Below are positions 9,592 through 17,964 of a stretch of DNA of 64,000 bases, piece after piece. A program made the position numbers and the translations under genes. A model generated the notes under the pieces. It made no database searches. It was not told the DNA's origin and worked only from the letters and a program-made list of their open reading frames with translations. The stretch spans positions 62,001 to 126,000 of the forward strand of contig CANMND010000002.1 of NCBI GenBank assembly GCA_947499155.1, written 5' to 3'. Numbering within the stretch: the first letter of the stretch is position 1; each line of letters opens with the position of its first letter. Source of the stretch: an uncultured Sphingomonadales bacterium (GTDB lineage Bacteria; Pseudomonadota; Alphaproteobacteria; Sphingomonadales; Rhodothalassiaceae).

Positions 9592-10251
9592 TCATGAAGC
9601 GGCTGTCTCATCATCGCCTTCATCTATATAGCCTTCATCATCATCATAATATTCGTCGTCATCATCATATTGCGCTTCAAGCACTTTCTGAGGATAGACT
9701 TCATCACCGGTTGCCTGTGCCCGGCGCGGGCGGGCAAAAAGAGTACGGATATTGTCCAGATCGACATATTGATCCGCCTGACGACGCAGTTCATCAGCAA
9801 CCATTGAAGGTTGAGTGGCGTTTGAGGAAATTACTGTTACCCGGACGCCCTTGCGCTGGATAGCTTCAAGCAGACGCCGGAAATCTCCATCGCCGGAAAA
9901 CAGGACAATATGATCCAGGCTTTCAGCAAGAGCCAGAATATCGACTGCGATTTCGATATCCATATTGCCCTTGACCTTGCGACGGCCATATTCGTCCGTA
10001 AATTCTTTGATAGGCTTTGTAACCAGCGTGTAACCGTTATAATCGAGCCAATCAATAAGTGGGCGTAATGGAGAATAGTCCTGGTCATCCATAATCGCGG
10101 TATAATAAAACACACGCACAAGGCGTCCTTGCTCCGAGAAATAGGATTTCAACTTCTTATAGTCGATCTCCATATCAAGAGAGCGGGCAGTAGCGTAAAG
10201 ATTGGCACCATCGATAAATACACCAATCTTCTCTTCAGGATAAAAAATCAT
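9592..10251 (-). CDS. NYN-domain (LabA/DUF88-type) protein
   Basis: This is a predicted PIN-like ribonuclease of the NYN family, 219 residues. FIDGANLYATARSL, MDIEIAVDILALAE and LFSGDGDFRRLLEAI supply the conserved acidic residues that bind metal in this fold. The C-terminal 35 or so residues are a low-complexity acidic and tyrosine-rich tail (DDDDEYYDDDEGYIDEGDD). I chose the ATG at 10251 because family members begin close to FYPEE. A GTG at 10266 is possible, and neither has a strong SD. It is divergent from folK, with 126 bases between the starts. An RNA target cannot be inferred. Confidence 0.8.
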   Translation of the reverse strand: MIFYPEEKIGVFIDGANLYATARSLDMEIDYKKLKSYFSEQGRLVRVFYYTAIMDDQDYSPLRPLIDWLDYNGYTLVTKPIKEFTDEYGRRKVKGNMDIEIAVDILALAESLDHIVLFSGDGDFRRLLEAIQRKGVRVTVISSNATQPSMVADELRRQADQYVDLDNIRTLFARPRRAQATGDEVYPQKVLEAQYDDDDEYYDDDEGYIDEGDDETAAS

Positions 10252-10377
10252 TCCAAAACGATCCACATTACACGATCATTCAAGGCGACGATCGAATTTA
10301 CAGGTGATAACGCGCAGCAATAGGAAGTTTTTACATCTTCTGCAACATAAACCAATAGGAAAGGTAGCAATAAGCAT

Positions 10378-10908
10378 ATGATTTTGGTCGGACTTGGTAG
10401 TAACTTATCAACCTCCAGGAGAGGCCCAAAAGAAATACTATTATTTGCACTTTCTCTTTTTGCGGAATATGGTATCCCGGTGCTGCGTCTGTCATCATTT
10501 TACGAGACTGAGCCAGTCGGGCCGACAGATCAGCCATCCTTTATAAATGCCGTCGTGCAGGTTGACTGGAAAGGGGACGCGCCCACATTGATGTCAAGTT
10601 TGCATGTGATCGAAGATCGTCTGGGACGGCAGCGCGCCTATAGATGGCACGCACGAACACTAGACCTTGATCTCCTGGATTTCAAGCACATGGTGGTGCC
10701 GGACAAGAAAGCCTGGCGTGCGGCCGGGCTGACGATGTTGCCGCCAGAGACTCTGATTCTGCCTCATCCTCGTATGCACGAACGCTTGTTTGTTCTTGAA
10801 CCGCTTCAAGAAGTCGCACCGGACTGGGTGCATCCATGTCTTCACCAGACTGCAAAGACCCTCGCCGATGGTATCAAAGGTCAGACTCTTCACCGTATTG
10901 CGCCCTGA
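10378..10908 (+). CDS. folK: 2-amino-4-hydroxy-6-hydroxymethyldihydropteridine pyrophosphokinase
   Basis: This cytosolic folate-pathway kinase transfers pyrophosphate from ATP to hydroxymethyl-dihydropterin. It is 176 residues long. The N-terminus ILVGLGSNLS, the middle RWHARTLDLDLLDF (the HPPK R-x-x-R-x-x-D-L-D-L-D type signature) and LPHPRMHERLFVLEPL are all standard. The ATG at 10378 has an AGGAAAGG sequence upstream, although the spacing is somewhat long. It stands alone between the NYN gene and the dehydrogenase operon. rpoZ, a frequent neighbour of this gene in alphaproteobacteria, is not here. Confidence 0.93.
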   Translation: MILVGLGSNLSTSRRGPKEILLFALSLFAEYGIPVLRLSSFYETEPVGPTDQPSFINAVVQVDWKGDAPTLMSSLHVIEDRLGRQRAYRWHARTLDLDLLDFKHMVVPDKKAWRAAGLTMLPPETLILPHPRMHERLFVLEPLQEVAPDWVHPCLHQTAKTLADGIKGQTLHRIAP

Positions 10909-11042
10909 TTGACAGAGATTTATGGTAAATATGAGCCATCATTACGGCTTGTGGAGGCAGTGAATTCGCTTCAAGATAGATGCTGACAGGCGGCGCATAA
11001 GAACGCCGCTTCATTTCATGGGGCTGTTGTTTGGAGGATCTG

Positions 11043-12146
11043 ATGTCAAGACGCGTAGCTGCGCAAATAGATGATATTGAATATCTGTCCATTCTTGATG
11101 AAACGGGCAAAGTGGACAAGGACCTTGAGCCGGATATACCCGAAGACATACTTTTGAATATGTATCAAGCCATGCTGTTTGGCCGCAGGTTCGATGAACG
11201 CATGCTTAAGCTGCAAAGACAGGGGCGGATTGGTACATTCGCGCCTATCAAGGGGCAGGAAGCGGCGCAGATCGGTTCAGCTTTTCACCTTAGAAAAACA
11301 GACTGGCTTATTCCGTCGTTCCGGGAAGCAGCAGCCCAAATCTGGCGCGGGGCAACACCCCAGGATATCTGGCTTTTTGCAGCAGGCTATAACGAAGGTG
11401 TCAATATTCCCGAAGGGGCACATGATCTTCCTTTATGTGTTCCGGTTGGGACACAGCTTCTGCATGCGGCAGGCATTGCCTATGGCATAAAATATCGCAA
11501 GGAAGACGGCATCGCCATGTGCTTTCATGGGGATGGCGCAACCTCTGAAGGTGATTTCCATGAGGGCGTGAATTTCGCAGCTGTTTATGGATTGCCGGTG
11601 GTGTTTATTTGCCAAAACAATCACTGGGCCATATCTCTCCCACTAAGCAAACAGACACGCTCTGAAACCATAGCGCAAAAAGCTGTTGCCTATGGGATTC
11701 CGGGGATTCAGGTGGACGGCAATGATATTCTTGCCGTTTGGGCTGCAACCAAAGAGGCCGTAGAGCGTGCCCGTACGGAGCTTTGCCCGACTTTGATCGA
11801 GTGCGTTACTTATCGCATGGAGGTGCACACGACGGCAGATGATCCCACCCGCTACCGTGAAGAAGACGAAGTAGCGCCCTGGCGCAAACGCGATCCTATC
11901 GATCGTTTTGAGACGTACCTCAAGAAAAAGGGATTGCTCGATGACAAGGCTATCAAGGACCTGAACGATGCCTATCAGGAACAACTGTTGAAAGCCTGGG
12001 ATGATACGGAAAAGCGTATTCACGAACTGGATAGTGCGGACCCACTGTCAATCTTCGATGATCTTTACGAGGAAAGTCCGCCCCATTTAGAAGAGCAGAA
12101 GGCCTATTTTAAAAATCGTCTTCAAAAGGAGGCGCACAATGGCTGA
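11043..12146 (+). CDS. 2-oxoacid dehydrogenase complex E1 alpha subunit (pyruvate or branched-chain)
   Basis: This is the TPP-dependent decarboxylase alpha chain, 367 residues. The TPP motif is GDGATSEGDFHEGVNFAAVY followed by QNNHWAIS. The phosphorylation-loop region YRMEVHTTADDPTRYR is typical of the E1alpha family. GGAGG lies just upstream of the ATG at 11043, so the longer TTG start at 11031 is rejected. The stop overlaps the E1beta start by eight bases. Overall it looks closest to the pyruvate/branched-chain E1alpha group of Firmicutes-type two-subunit enzymes. Substrate choice between pyruvate and branched-chain 2-oxoacids cannot be settled by eye. Confidence 0.9.
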   Translation: MSRRVAAQIDDIEYLSILDETGKVDKDLEPDIPEDILLNMYQAMLFGRRFDERMLKLQRQGRIGTFAPIKGQEAAQIGSAFHLRKTDWLIPSFREAAAQIWRGATPQDIWLFAAGYNEGVNIPEGAHDLPLCVPVGTQLLHAAGIAYGIKYRKEDGIAMCFHGDGATSEGDFHEGVNFAAVYGLPVVFICQNNHWAISLPLSKQTRSETIAQKAVAYGIPGIQVDGNDILAVWAATKEAVERARTELCPTLIECVTYRMEVHTTADDPTRYREEDEVAPWRKRDPIDRFETYLKKKGLLDDKAIKDLNDAYQEQLLKAWDDTEKRIHELDSADPLSIFDDLYEESPPHLEEQKAYFKNRLQKEAHNG

Positions 12147-13116
12147 GCTCAATATGATTCAGGCCGTGAATCTTGCTATGCGCGAGGCACTGGCTGACGA
12201 TGAGTCCGTTGTAATTCTGGGACAGGACGTGGGCGTTGACGGCGGGATTTTCCGGGCAACCATCGACCTGATCGAAGAATTCGGTGAAGAGCGTGTCATT
12301 GATACGCCTCTGGCGGAGTCCGGCATTATCGGCATGTCTGTAGGGATGGCCGTCAATGGCCTGAAACCCGTGGCTGAGATGCAGTTCTCTGGTTTCGCCT
12401 ATCAGGCATTCCATCAGATTGAAAACCATGTCGCCCGTTTTCGCTGGAGAACCTCAGGCCGGTTTACCATGCCAATTGTGATCCGCATGCCATATGGGGC
12501 AGGGGTGCGCGCACTGGAACATCACTCTGAAAGCCGAGAAGCCTATTGGGCGCATACGCCCGGCCTTAAGGTCGTTATCCCGTCAGGTCCGCGGAAAGCG
12601 CGTGCGCTGCTTGCTGCTTCAATCAAGGACCCGGATCCGGTCATTTTTTATGAACCAAAGGCGCTTTACCGCTCGTTCAAGGAAGAAGTGCCTGACGAGC
12701 CTGAAACCCTTGTCATCGGCAAAGCAGAAGTTGTGCGGGCAGGTGAGGATATCACCATGATCGCCTATGGCGCCATGCTGCCTCGAACAATGGAAGCGGC
12801 AGAGCGTCTGGAAAAAGATGGTGTAAAGGCTGAGGTCATTGACCTGATGACGGTATCTCCACTGGATGAGGAAACGATCATCACATCTGTTAAAAAGACT
12901 GGTCGTGTGCTTGTGGTTCATGAAGCTGCCCGCAGCTTTGGTCCTGGTGCTGAAATTTGTGCACGGATTAATGACAAGGCTCTCTTCTACCTGGAAGCGC
13001 CGGTCAATCGGGTTGCCGGCTATGATATCCATCCGCCTTATTTTGCCCGTGAACACCATTATCTCCCAAGCGTCGCCCGCATTGTGGATGAGGCACGCGA
13101 AACTTTGAGCATATGA
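12139..13116 (+). CDS. 2-oxoacid dehydrogenase complex E1 beta subunit
   Basis: This is the beta chain of the heterotetrameric E1 component, 325 residues. Typical blocks include VVILGQDVGVDGGIFRAT, DTPLAESGIIGMSVGMA and the C-terminal VVHEAARSFGPGAEI. An AAAAGGAGG SD lies inside the 3' end of the alpha gene, and the ATG at 12139 overlaps it by eight bases. The E2 gene follows 13 bases after the stop. The three genes form one operon. Dihydrolipoamide dehydrogenase (E3) must be supplied from elsewhere. Confidence 0.92.
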   Translation: MAELNMIQAVNLAMREALADDESVVILGQDVGVDGGIFRATIDLIEEFGEERVIDTPLAESGIIGMSVGMAVNGLKPVAEMQFSGFAYQAFHQIENHVARFRWRTSGRFTMPIVIRMPYGAGVRALEHHSESREAYWAHTPGLKVVIPSGPRKARALLAASIKDPDPVIFYEPKALYRSFKEEVPDEPETLVIGKAEVVRAGEDITMIAYGAMLPRTMEAAERLEKDGVKAEVIDLMTVSPLDEETIITSVKKTGRVLVVHEAARSFGPGAEICARINDKALFYLEAPVNRVAGYDIHPPYFAREHHYLPSVARIVDEARETLSI

Positions 13117-13129
13117 AGGGAGGCCACCC

Positions 13130-14431
13130 ATGTTGAAGGAATTCAAGCTTCAGGACCCGGGTGAGGGGATTCACGAAGTTGAGGTGCAGGAAATTCTTGT
13201 AAAGCCCGGTGATTATGTCACCGATGGTCATACGGCTTTTGTGGTGGAGTCCGACAAGGCAGCGATCGAGTTGCCCTCCCCATTTCATGGAGTTGTGAAA
13301 GATATCCCTGTCTCTGTCGGCGATACTGTTCGTGTTGGTGACGTGCTTATGACAGTGGACACAGAGAGTGGAAGCGGCGCAAGCAAAGCAAAAAAAGACG
13401 AGGTGGACAGCATAGAAAAGTCACCACCCCCGTCACCAAAAGCAGTTTCAGAGTCCGGCGCCAAGACGCCAACAATTCCCGCAGTCCCGCCTGCGAAGAT
13501 CCAGCCCCAAGCCCGCGAAGGTCATACAGTGAAAGCTGCACCCACGGCTCGAAGGCTTGCCAAGGAAAAAGGTGTGTCCCTAAGGGACGTCCCTGCAACA
13601 GGTTCTAAAGGGCATATTACTCGGCAGGATGTGGAGCAGTATCTGTCGGCAGACAGTACGGCTGCGGCACCTTCTGAGATACTTGCTGCTTCGCCCTTGC
13701 CCGATTTTTCAAAGTACGGACCTGTCAGGCGCGAGCCATTGAAATCCATTCGCAAGGCGACAGCCAAGCATATGGCGAAAGCATGGGCGGAAATTCCCCA
13801 TGTCATGCTGGAAGACCGGCTTGATCTCACGCATCTGGAACGGATGCGGAAACGGCATGTAGATCAGGTGGCGCAACAAGGCGGTAATCTGACGCTTCTG
13901 GTGTTTGTCATCAAGGCACTATGCATCGCTCTCAAAAAACACCCGCGTTTTAATGCCAGTCTGGATATGGCCAAGGGCGAAATTATCGAGAAGGATTATA
14001 TCAATATTGGAGTTGCGACCGATTCCGATCGTGGTTTGCTGGTCCCTGTTTTGCGTGATGCTGATCGTAAAAGCCTGATTGAATTGGCCATTGACCTGAA
14101 AGAATTGGCGGAACGTGTCCGGGAAGGAAAAGCAGGGCCTGATGACCTGTCCGGTGGTACAATGTCCATTACCAATATGGGCGCCATGGGCGGGACCGGG
14201 TTTTTTCCGATCATCAACCATCCGGAAGTTGCGATATTGGGTATGGGACGAGGCAAGTTGGAACCAGTCATTGTTGGGGATATCGATCATTATCATGTGG
14301 AAGCGCGCTATATCGTGCCTTTCTCGCTCAGCTTTGATCATCGCCTGAATGATGGCGGCGATGCAGCACGGTTTTTAGCGAGCTTCAAGGAAGTCTTGAC
14401 CGATACTGAGCAATTGACGCTGCATGCATAA
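13130..14431 (+). CDS. dihydrolipoamide acyltransferase (E2) of a 2-oxoacid dehydrogenase complex
   Basis: This is an E2 core protein of 433 residues. It has one N-terminal lipoyl domain (about residues 1-76) with the lipoylated lysine in ESDKAAIELPSP, then a Pro/Lys/Ser-rich linker. An E3-binding subunit domain (about 125-165, APTARRLAKEKGVSLRDVPA) comes next, and the C-terminal catalytic acyltransferase domain carries SFDHRLNDGGDAARF with the catalytic His and Asp. A strong AAGGGAGG precedes the ATG. A single lipoyl domain fits branched-chain or pyruvate E2. It completes the E1alpha-E1beta-E2 operon. Confidence 0.93.
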   Translation: MLKEFKLQDPGEGIHEVEVQEILVKPGDYVTDGHTAFVVESDKAAIELPSPFHGVVKDIPVSVGDTVRVGDVLMTVDTESGSGASKAKKDEVDSIEKSPPPSPKAVSESGAKTPTIPAVPPAKIQPQAREGHTVKAAPTARRLAKEKGVSLRDVPATGSKGHITRQDVEQYLSADSTAAAPSEILAASPLPDFSKYGPVRREPLKSIRKATAKHMAKAWAEIPHVMLEDRLDLTHLERMRKRHVDQVAQQGGNLTLLVFVIKALCIALKKHPRFNASLDMAKGEIIEKDYINIGVATDSDRGLLVPVLRDADRKSLIELAIDLKELAERVREGKAGPDDLSGGTMSITNMGAMGGTGFFPIINHPEVAILGMGRGKLEPVIVGDIDHYHVEARYIVPFSLSFDHRLNDGGDAARFLASFKEVLTDTEQLTLHA

Positions 14432-14496
14432 TCTGTGCATTGGAGTTGGCTCTCGCTAGTGGTAAAACATAGTTAATCAGGTGAAAGGGCAGACAT

Positions 14497-15252
14497 ATGG
14501 GTTTTTCCAGAAATGTGCTGGCAGCTACCAGTCTCGCCGTTTTGTTGGCTGCCTGTTCGACAGCTCCGGTAACGGGGCGCAAACAGTTCATACTCATATC
14601 GCCTGAGCAATCGACGGCATTGGGAATTGAGGCTTATCAGCAGATCAAGCAACAGTTGCCAAGCGTTACCACTGGCGATGAAGCAAGGATGGTTAATCGG
14701 GCGGGCCACCGGATTGCTTCCGTTGTTGAAGGTGCCGATGGCTTTGATTGGGAATTCACCCTGTTCAAGGATGAGACACCCAACGCTTTTGCTTTGCCCG
14801 GCGGCAAGGTCGGCGTAAATACGGGTTTGTTTGCCGTAGCCAAAACAGAAGGGCAGCTGGCAGCTGTTATGGGGCATGAAATCGCCCATGTGATGGCGCA
14901 ACATTCTGCTGAACGCATGAGCCGGGACATGGCCACACAATTGGGCTTGGGGATACTTGGCGCCAGCATCAATAGTCCGGAAATGGTCAGTGCGGCAGCC
15001 AATGCTGCAACATTGGGGATTAGCATGCCCTTTGGTCGCAGTCAGGAATCTGAAGCGGACAGGATAGGCCTGATTTATATGGCAAAGGCGGGTTATGATC
15101 CGCGCGAAGCCGTAGACTTGTGGAAAAATTTTGCAGCCTATGGCGGCGACAGGCCACCGGAATTCCTGTCCACACATCCCTCACCGGAAAACAGGATAGA
15201 GCGACTTCAGCAATTCATGCCGGAAGCTCTTGCGTTATATCAGAGAAGGTAA
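14497..15252 (+). CDS. M48 family metalloprotease, lipoprotein
   Basis: This is a periplasmic, lipid-anchored zinc protease of 251 residues. The signal peptide ends in a lipobox, LLAAC, with the modified cysteine near residue 21. Zinc and catalytic residues appear in MGHEIAHVMAQH (HExxH), and the third ligand is in QESEADRIGLIYMAKAGYDP. The length and architecture match LoiP/YcaL-type M48 proteases that degrade misfolded outer-membrane proteins, although that role is inferred. It has its own position after the E2 gene (65-base gap) and converges with a membrane-protein pair. Compare the degenerate M48-like protein at 56878-57651. Confidence 0.92.
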   Translation: MGFSRNVLAATSLAVLLAACSTAPVTGRKQFILISPEQSTALGIEAYQQIKQQLPSVTTGDEARMVNRAGHRIASVVEGADGFDWEFTLFKDETPNAFALPGGKVGVNTGLFAVAKTEGQLAAVMGHEIAHVMAQHSAERMSRDMATQLGLGILGASINSPEMVSAAANAATLGISMPFGRSQESEADRIGLIYMAKAGYDPREAVDLWKNFAAYGGDRPPEFLSTHPSPENRIERLQQFMPEALALYQRR

Positions 15253-15272
15253 AACCTGATCCGGTAGACAGT

Positions 15273-15710
15273 CTAACTGTCGTCTGGAGGATTGGCGCTC
15301 GGCAATAACAGTTTCATGATGTCTTTTCGCAAGGACGGGTCAATCCCCATCGCAATGCCCGCAAGCAGTGCAAAACCCATGGTGGACTTTGGGTTTGATT
15401 TTATGGATTCGTGCAACAGGGTTGCCAGTACCGGATAGTCTGACTTGTGGTCCATTTGAAGCGCGTCATGAGCGACGCCAGATTTTGACCGGCTTCGGGT
15501 CGCTATCAGTAATGCAAGGATGACAATGAGTAAAAGGACTGCCGCAGTTGCCACAAGCGCTGCCCAAATCGGTATGTAATGGGTAAGGGCGACCGTCAGT
15601 GCCCCACATAAAAGTATGACGATAACACCGGTAAGCGTCGCTGCGATCAGGATCAGCAGCAACCTTTGGGCGGCATCAGCTAGAATCCGTCGAAGAAAAT
15701 CGCCCCCCAT
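15273..15710 (-). CDS. small membrane protein, holin-X/YqjE-like
   Basis: A 145-residue protein with two strong membrane segments (about residues 17-40 and 47-69: LLLILIAATLTGVIVILLCG and ALVATAAVLLLIVILALLIA) and a cytoplasmic tail with a further weak hydrophobic stretch (FALLAGIAMGI). This is the arrangement of the phage-holin superfamily III/YqjE-like proteins that commonly sit beside ElaB/YqjD-type proteins, as here (5-base gap). I do not recognise a defined biochemical function. Ribosome or membrane-stress roles are known for relatives of the neighbour and are only inferred for this one. Confidence 0.6.
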   Translation of the reverse strand: MGGDFLRRILADAAQRLLLILIAATLTGVIVILLCGALTVALTHYIPIWAALVATAAVLLLIVILALLIATRSRSKSGVAHDALQMDHKSDYPVLATLLHESIKSNPKSTMGFALLAGIAMGIDPSLRKDIMKLLLPSANPPDDS

Positions 15711-15715
15711 AAGTC

Positions 15716-16000
15716 CTATCGCCTGTTCAAAAAGGCACCGATGAGAAAGCCAATTCCCAGCGCAGCCATAAGAGATGTCATGGGGTTTTCTTCAACTGTG
15801 CGCTCGACATGCAGAAGGCCATCTTCACCTTTTTTCCGAGCCATTTTCATTTTTTCCTTGGCAGCCTGTTTTATGTCATCGCTTTTGGCCTCAAGATCAG
15901 TGCCAAGAGCCGAAATGAGTTTGCCAAGGTCGCTGCGCAGCGCTTTGACATCGCTACGTATTGCGTTCATTTCATCGGTATAGTTTTTATCAGCAGCCAT
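15716..16000 (-). CDS. ElaB/YqjD/DUF883 family membrane-anchored protein
   Basis: A 94-residue protein with a long charged amphipathic helix (residues 1-70, rich in Asp, Lys and Glu) and a C-terminal membrane anchor, NPMTSLMAALGIGFLIGAFLNRR-like, ending in two arginines. The pattern of NP before a glycine-rich C-terminal helix is characteristic of the ElaB/YqjD/DUF883 family. These are inner-membrane proteins that associate with ribosomes in stationary phase in E. coli. It is the first gene of a two-gene leftward unit with the holin-like protein. Confidence 0.8.
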   Translation of the reverse strand: MAADKNYTDEMNAIRSDVKALRSDLGKLISALGTDLEAKSDDIKQAAKEKMKMARKKGEDGLLHVERTVEENPMTSLMAALGIGFLIGAFLNRR

Positions 16001-16324
16001 ATGTTTTCTACTCCAAATTCAAAGTTAGGTTGAATCGCAAACCATGAGTCGTGACCGCAGCTCAGTACAATTAAGCAGATGGTTCGGGTTGGTGCACAGA
16101 TCAAGAGTAATTCTATCTTGCACAAAGAAGCCGACACAGGATCGCTGGATAATAAAAGATCTATGCAATCACATAACTAGCAGATCCATGTTGCATGGCT
16201 TTAAAGTCTCACATTTACGTAATTAATACTAGATAATATTGTGATATTATGAGCCGGAATGTCAATTCCCTCTTTCGTGGATTTTCGAGTGCACATACTG
16301 GAAGAATTGAGAAGGCGGTGCTAT
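16001..16324. other. intergenic stretch between the ElaB-like gene and the sodB leader
   Basis: No convincing coding region or RNA gene is visible. It is AT-rich around 16215-16250 (ATTAATACTAGATAATATT), where promoters for the divergent units could lie, but I see no clean -35/-10 pair. Confidence 0.4.
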
Positions 16325-16369
16325 ATGAGCGGAAAGGGGTGCCCGCCTTTAGCGCCCTATTATCCATAA
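16325..16369 (+). CDS. candidate 14-codon leader ORF upstream of sodB
   Basis: The ORF encodes MSGKGCPPLAPYYP, with an AAGGCGG Shine-Dalgarno sequence (16312-16318) six bases before the ATG. The stop codon coincides with the first base of a terminator-like hairpin. The SD can pair with CCGCCTT at 16343-16349 inside the ORF. A competing stem, GGGTGC (16337-16342) with GCGCCC (16352-16357), cannot coexist with it. Three proline clusters (PP, AP, YP) are the kind of sequence that slows ribosomes. Translation and regulatory function are inferred. It could be a chance ORF. Confidence 0.4.
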   Translation: MSGKGCPPLAPYYP

Positions 16370-16394
16370 ATCAGGCACGTAAAGCCTGATTTTT
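16368..16394 (+). terminator. terminator-like hairpin upstream of sodB
   Basis: AAATCAGGC (16368-16376) pairs with GCCTGATTT (16384-16392) around a seven-base loop, ending in a run of five T. It lies only 39 bases before the sodB ATG and in the same direction, so it would act as an attenuator or as the end of a short leader RNA. Confidence 0.6.
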
Positions 16395-16432
16395 CGCTAG
16401 TTTTGATCCCAAAAAAAATGGAGGTTTGTTCT

Positions 16433-17023
16433 ATGTTTGAACTGCCAGCACTTCCCTTTGCAAAGGATGCTCTTGAGCCACACATGTCGGCCCAAACGCT
16501 AGAGTTTCATCATGGCAAGCATCATGCAGCCTATGTCACTAACGCCAATAATTTGGCGAAGGGCACAGAATTTGAAAAAATGTCGCTTGAAGAAGCTATG
16601 AAGGCAAGCTTCGGCAAAAATCAGGCGATGTTTAATAATGTCGGCCAGATTTATAATCATAATGAGTTTTGGAAGTCCATGAAGCCCAATGGCGGTGGGT
16701 CTTTGCCCAAAAACCTTGAGGAGAAAATTGTCGAGTCCTTTGGCTCGGTTGATGCTTTCAAGGAAGAGTTTGTAGCTGGTGGGGCTGGGCAGTTTGGCTC
16801 TGGCTGGGTTTGGCTGGTCGTGAAAGACGGCAAGCTTTCCATCATGAAGAGCGCAAATGCGGATAACCCTTTCGTGCAGGGGGTACATCACCTGCTGGTG
16901 GCAGACGTGTGGGAGCATGCCTATTATCTTGATTATCAGAATCGGCGTCCAGACTTCCTGAAGACCTTCATCAACAAGTTGGTAAACTGGGATTATGTGG
17001 CCGAGCGCTTGGCCAAGGCCTGA
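16433..17023 (+). CDS. sodB: superoxide dismutase [Fe]
   Basis: This cytoplasmic iron-dependent superoxide dismutase converts superoxide to peroxide and oxygen. It is 196 residues from the ATG at 16433, which has a GGAGG 6-10 bases upstream. The ten extra codons from the TTG at 16403 are not family sequence. Metal ligands are visible in LEFHHGKHHAAYV (first His), NHNEFWKS (second His region) and DVWEHAYYLDYQNRRP (Asp and His). GGAGQFGSGWVWLV is the iron-type active-site glycine/glutamine signature. It is preceded by a candidate leader and followed by a strong terminator, so it is monocistronic. Confidence 0.95.
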   Translation: MFELPALPFAKDALEPHMSAQTLEFHHGKHHAAYVTNANNLAKGTEFEKMSLEEAMKASFGKNQAMFNNVGQIYNHNEFWKSMKPNGGGSLPKNLEEKIVESFGSVDAFKEEFVAGGAGQFGSGWVWLVVKDGKLSIMKSANADNPFVQGVHHLLVADVWEHAYYLDYQNRRPDFLKTFINKLVNWDYVAERLAKA

Positions 17024-17044
17024 TTTTTAGTCTGTTGAAAAAGC

Positions 17045-17077
17045 AAGGCGCGTCGATCTTTCGGCGCGTCTTTTTTT
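17045..17077 (+). terminator. rho-independent terminator of sodB
   Basis: AAGGCGCGTCGA (17045-17056) pairs over 12 positions, including two G-U pairs, with TCGGCGCGTCTT (17061-17072) around the loop TCTT. A T-run to 17077 follows. It lies 21 bases after the sodB stop. Confidence 0.9.
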
Positions 17078-17300
17078 GACTTATGCTTTCTTGAATCGCA
17101 GGATATACGGCAATTATTCCATGTCATATTAGGGATATCAAAACGACATTAAATTGGCTTATTCTATATACATATATATATTGTTAATTACGGTTGCCTG
17201 TTTTTTGTACAGTTTAATCTGTCTGGTTTTAAGGTAACAGATCGAATTCAACTGGCGAAAGCCAAACAGATGGAACACAGACCCAAACAAGGAGTGCTCC

Positions 17301-17792
17301 ATGTATACTGTTTCAAATGAGGTGCTTAGGGAGGAAATCCCTCATCTCCGGCGATATGCGAGATCTCTGACGCACGATATAGATCGTGCAGATGATCTTG
17401 TACAAGATGTGCTGGAGCGCGGAATATCCAGAATTGAAAGTTTCCACTCAGGAAGCAATTTGCGAACCTGGATGTTTGCGATCATGCATAATCTATACAT
17501 TGATCAATGCAGACGTGACAAACGCTGTGGTATTCATCTGCCTGTGGAGGACTGGATGGATTTGATTGAGCAGCCGGCAGCCCAGATATGGAATAGTGCA
17601 CTTGATGACTTTGCCAAAGGTTTTGAAAAATTGAAAAAGACCGAACAGACGGTTTTGTTCCTGGTTGGCCTTGAAGGATTAAAATATGAAGAGGCGGCAG
17701 ACCGACTGGGAATTGCAGTTGGTACGGTCAAAAGCCGCTTGTCACGAGCACGTGCAACTTTGCGTGTCTGCCATCAGGAATTTCCACATTAA
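17301..17792 (+). CDS. RNA polymerase sigma factor, ECF family
   Basis: A 163-residue two-domain extracytoplasmic-function sigma factor. Region 2 is represented by DDLVQDVLERGISRIESF and NLRTWMFAIMHNLYIDQCRR, and region 4 by LVGLEGLKYEEAADRLGIAVGTVKSRLSRAR, which carries the helix-turn-helix. An AAGGAG SD lies just before the ATG. No anti-sigma factor, NepR or PhyR gene is adjacent, so the activating signal and the ECF subgroup cannot be assigned. It resembles the general-stress EcfG-like group in region 2, but the context for that is missing. Confidence 0.85.
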   Translation: MYTVSNEVLREEIPHLRRYARSLTHDIDRADDLVQDVLERGISRIESFHSGSNLRTWMFAIMHNLYIDQCRRDKRCGIHLPVEDWMDLIEQPAAQIWNSALDDFAKGFEKLKKTEQTVLFLVGLEGLKYEEAADRLGIAVGTVKSRLSRARATLRVCHQEFPH

Positions 17793-17964
17793 ATATCAGG
17801 ATTTTTCATGTGATTGGCGATGGGTTCATGCTTTTTGCAGCAACTGAGCGAACTCGTCGGATTTTTGCCAGACTGTTTGTCATGTGCCATAAAAACAGCA
17901 TGATCATGTGAGAGCTGATCGTCCGAGTTTACAGTGACTTTGACCGCCAGGGGGTCCCTCGCTT

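Noticed and set aside
15267-15281. GACAGT-CTA-ACTGTC inverted repeat between the M48 and holin-like genes
   Set aside because: The three-base loop and lack of a U-tract make it a weak candidate terminator in either direction.
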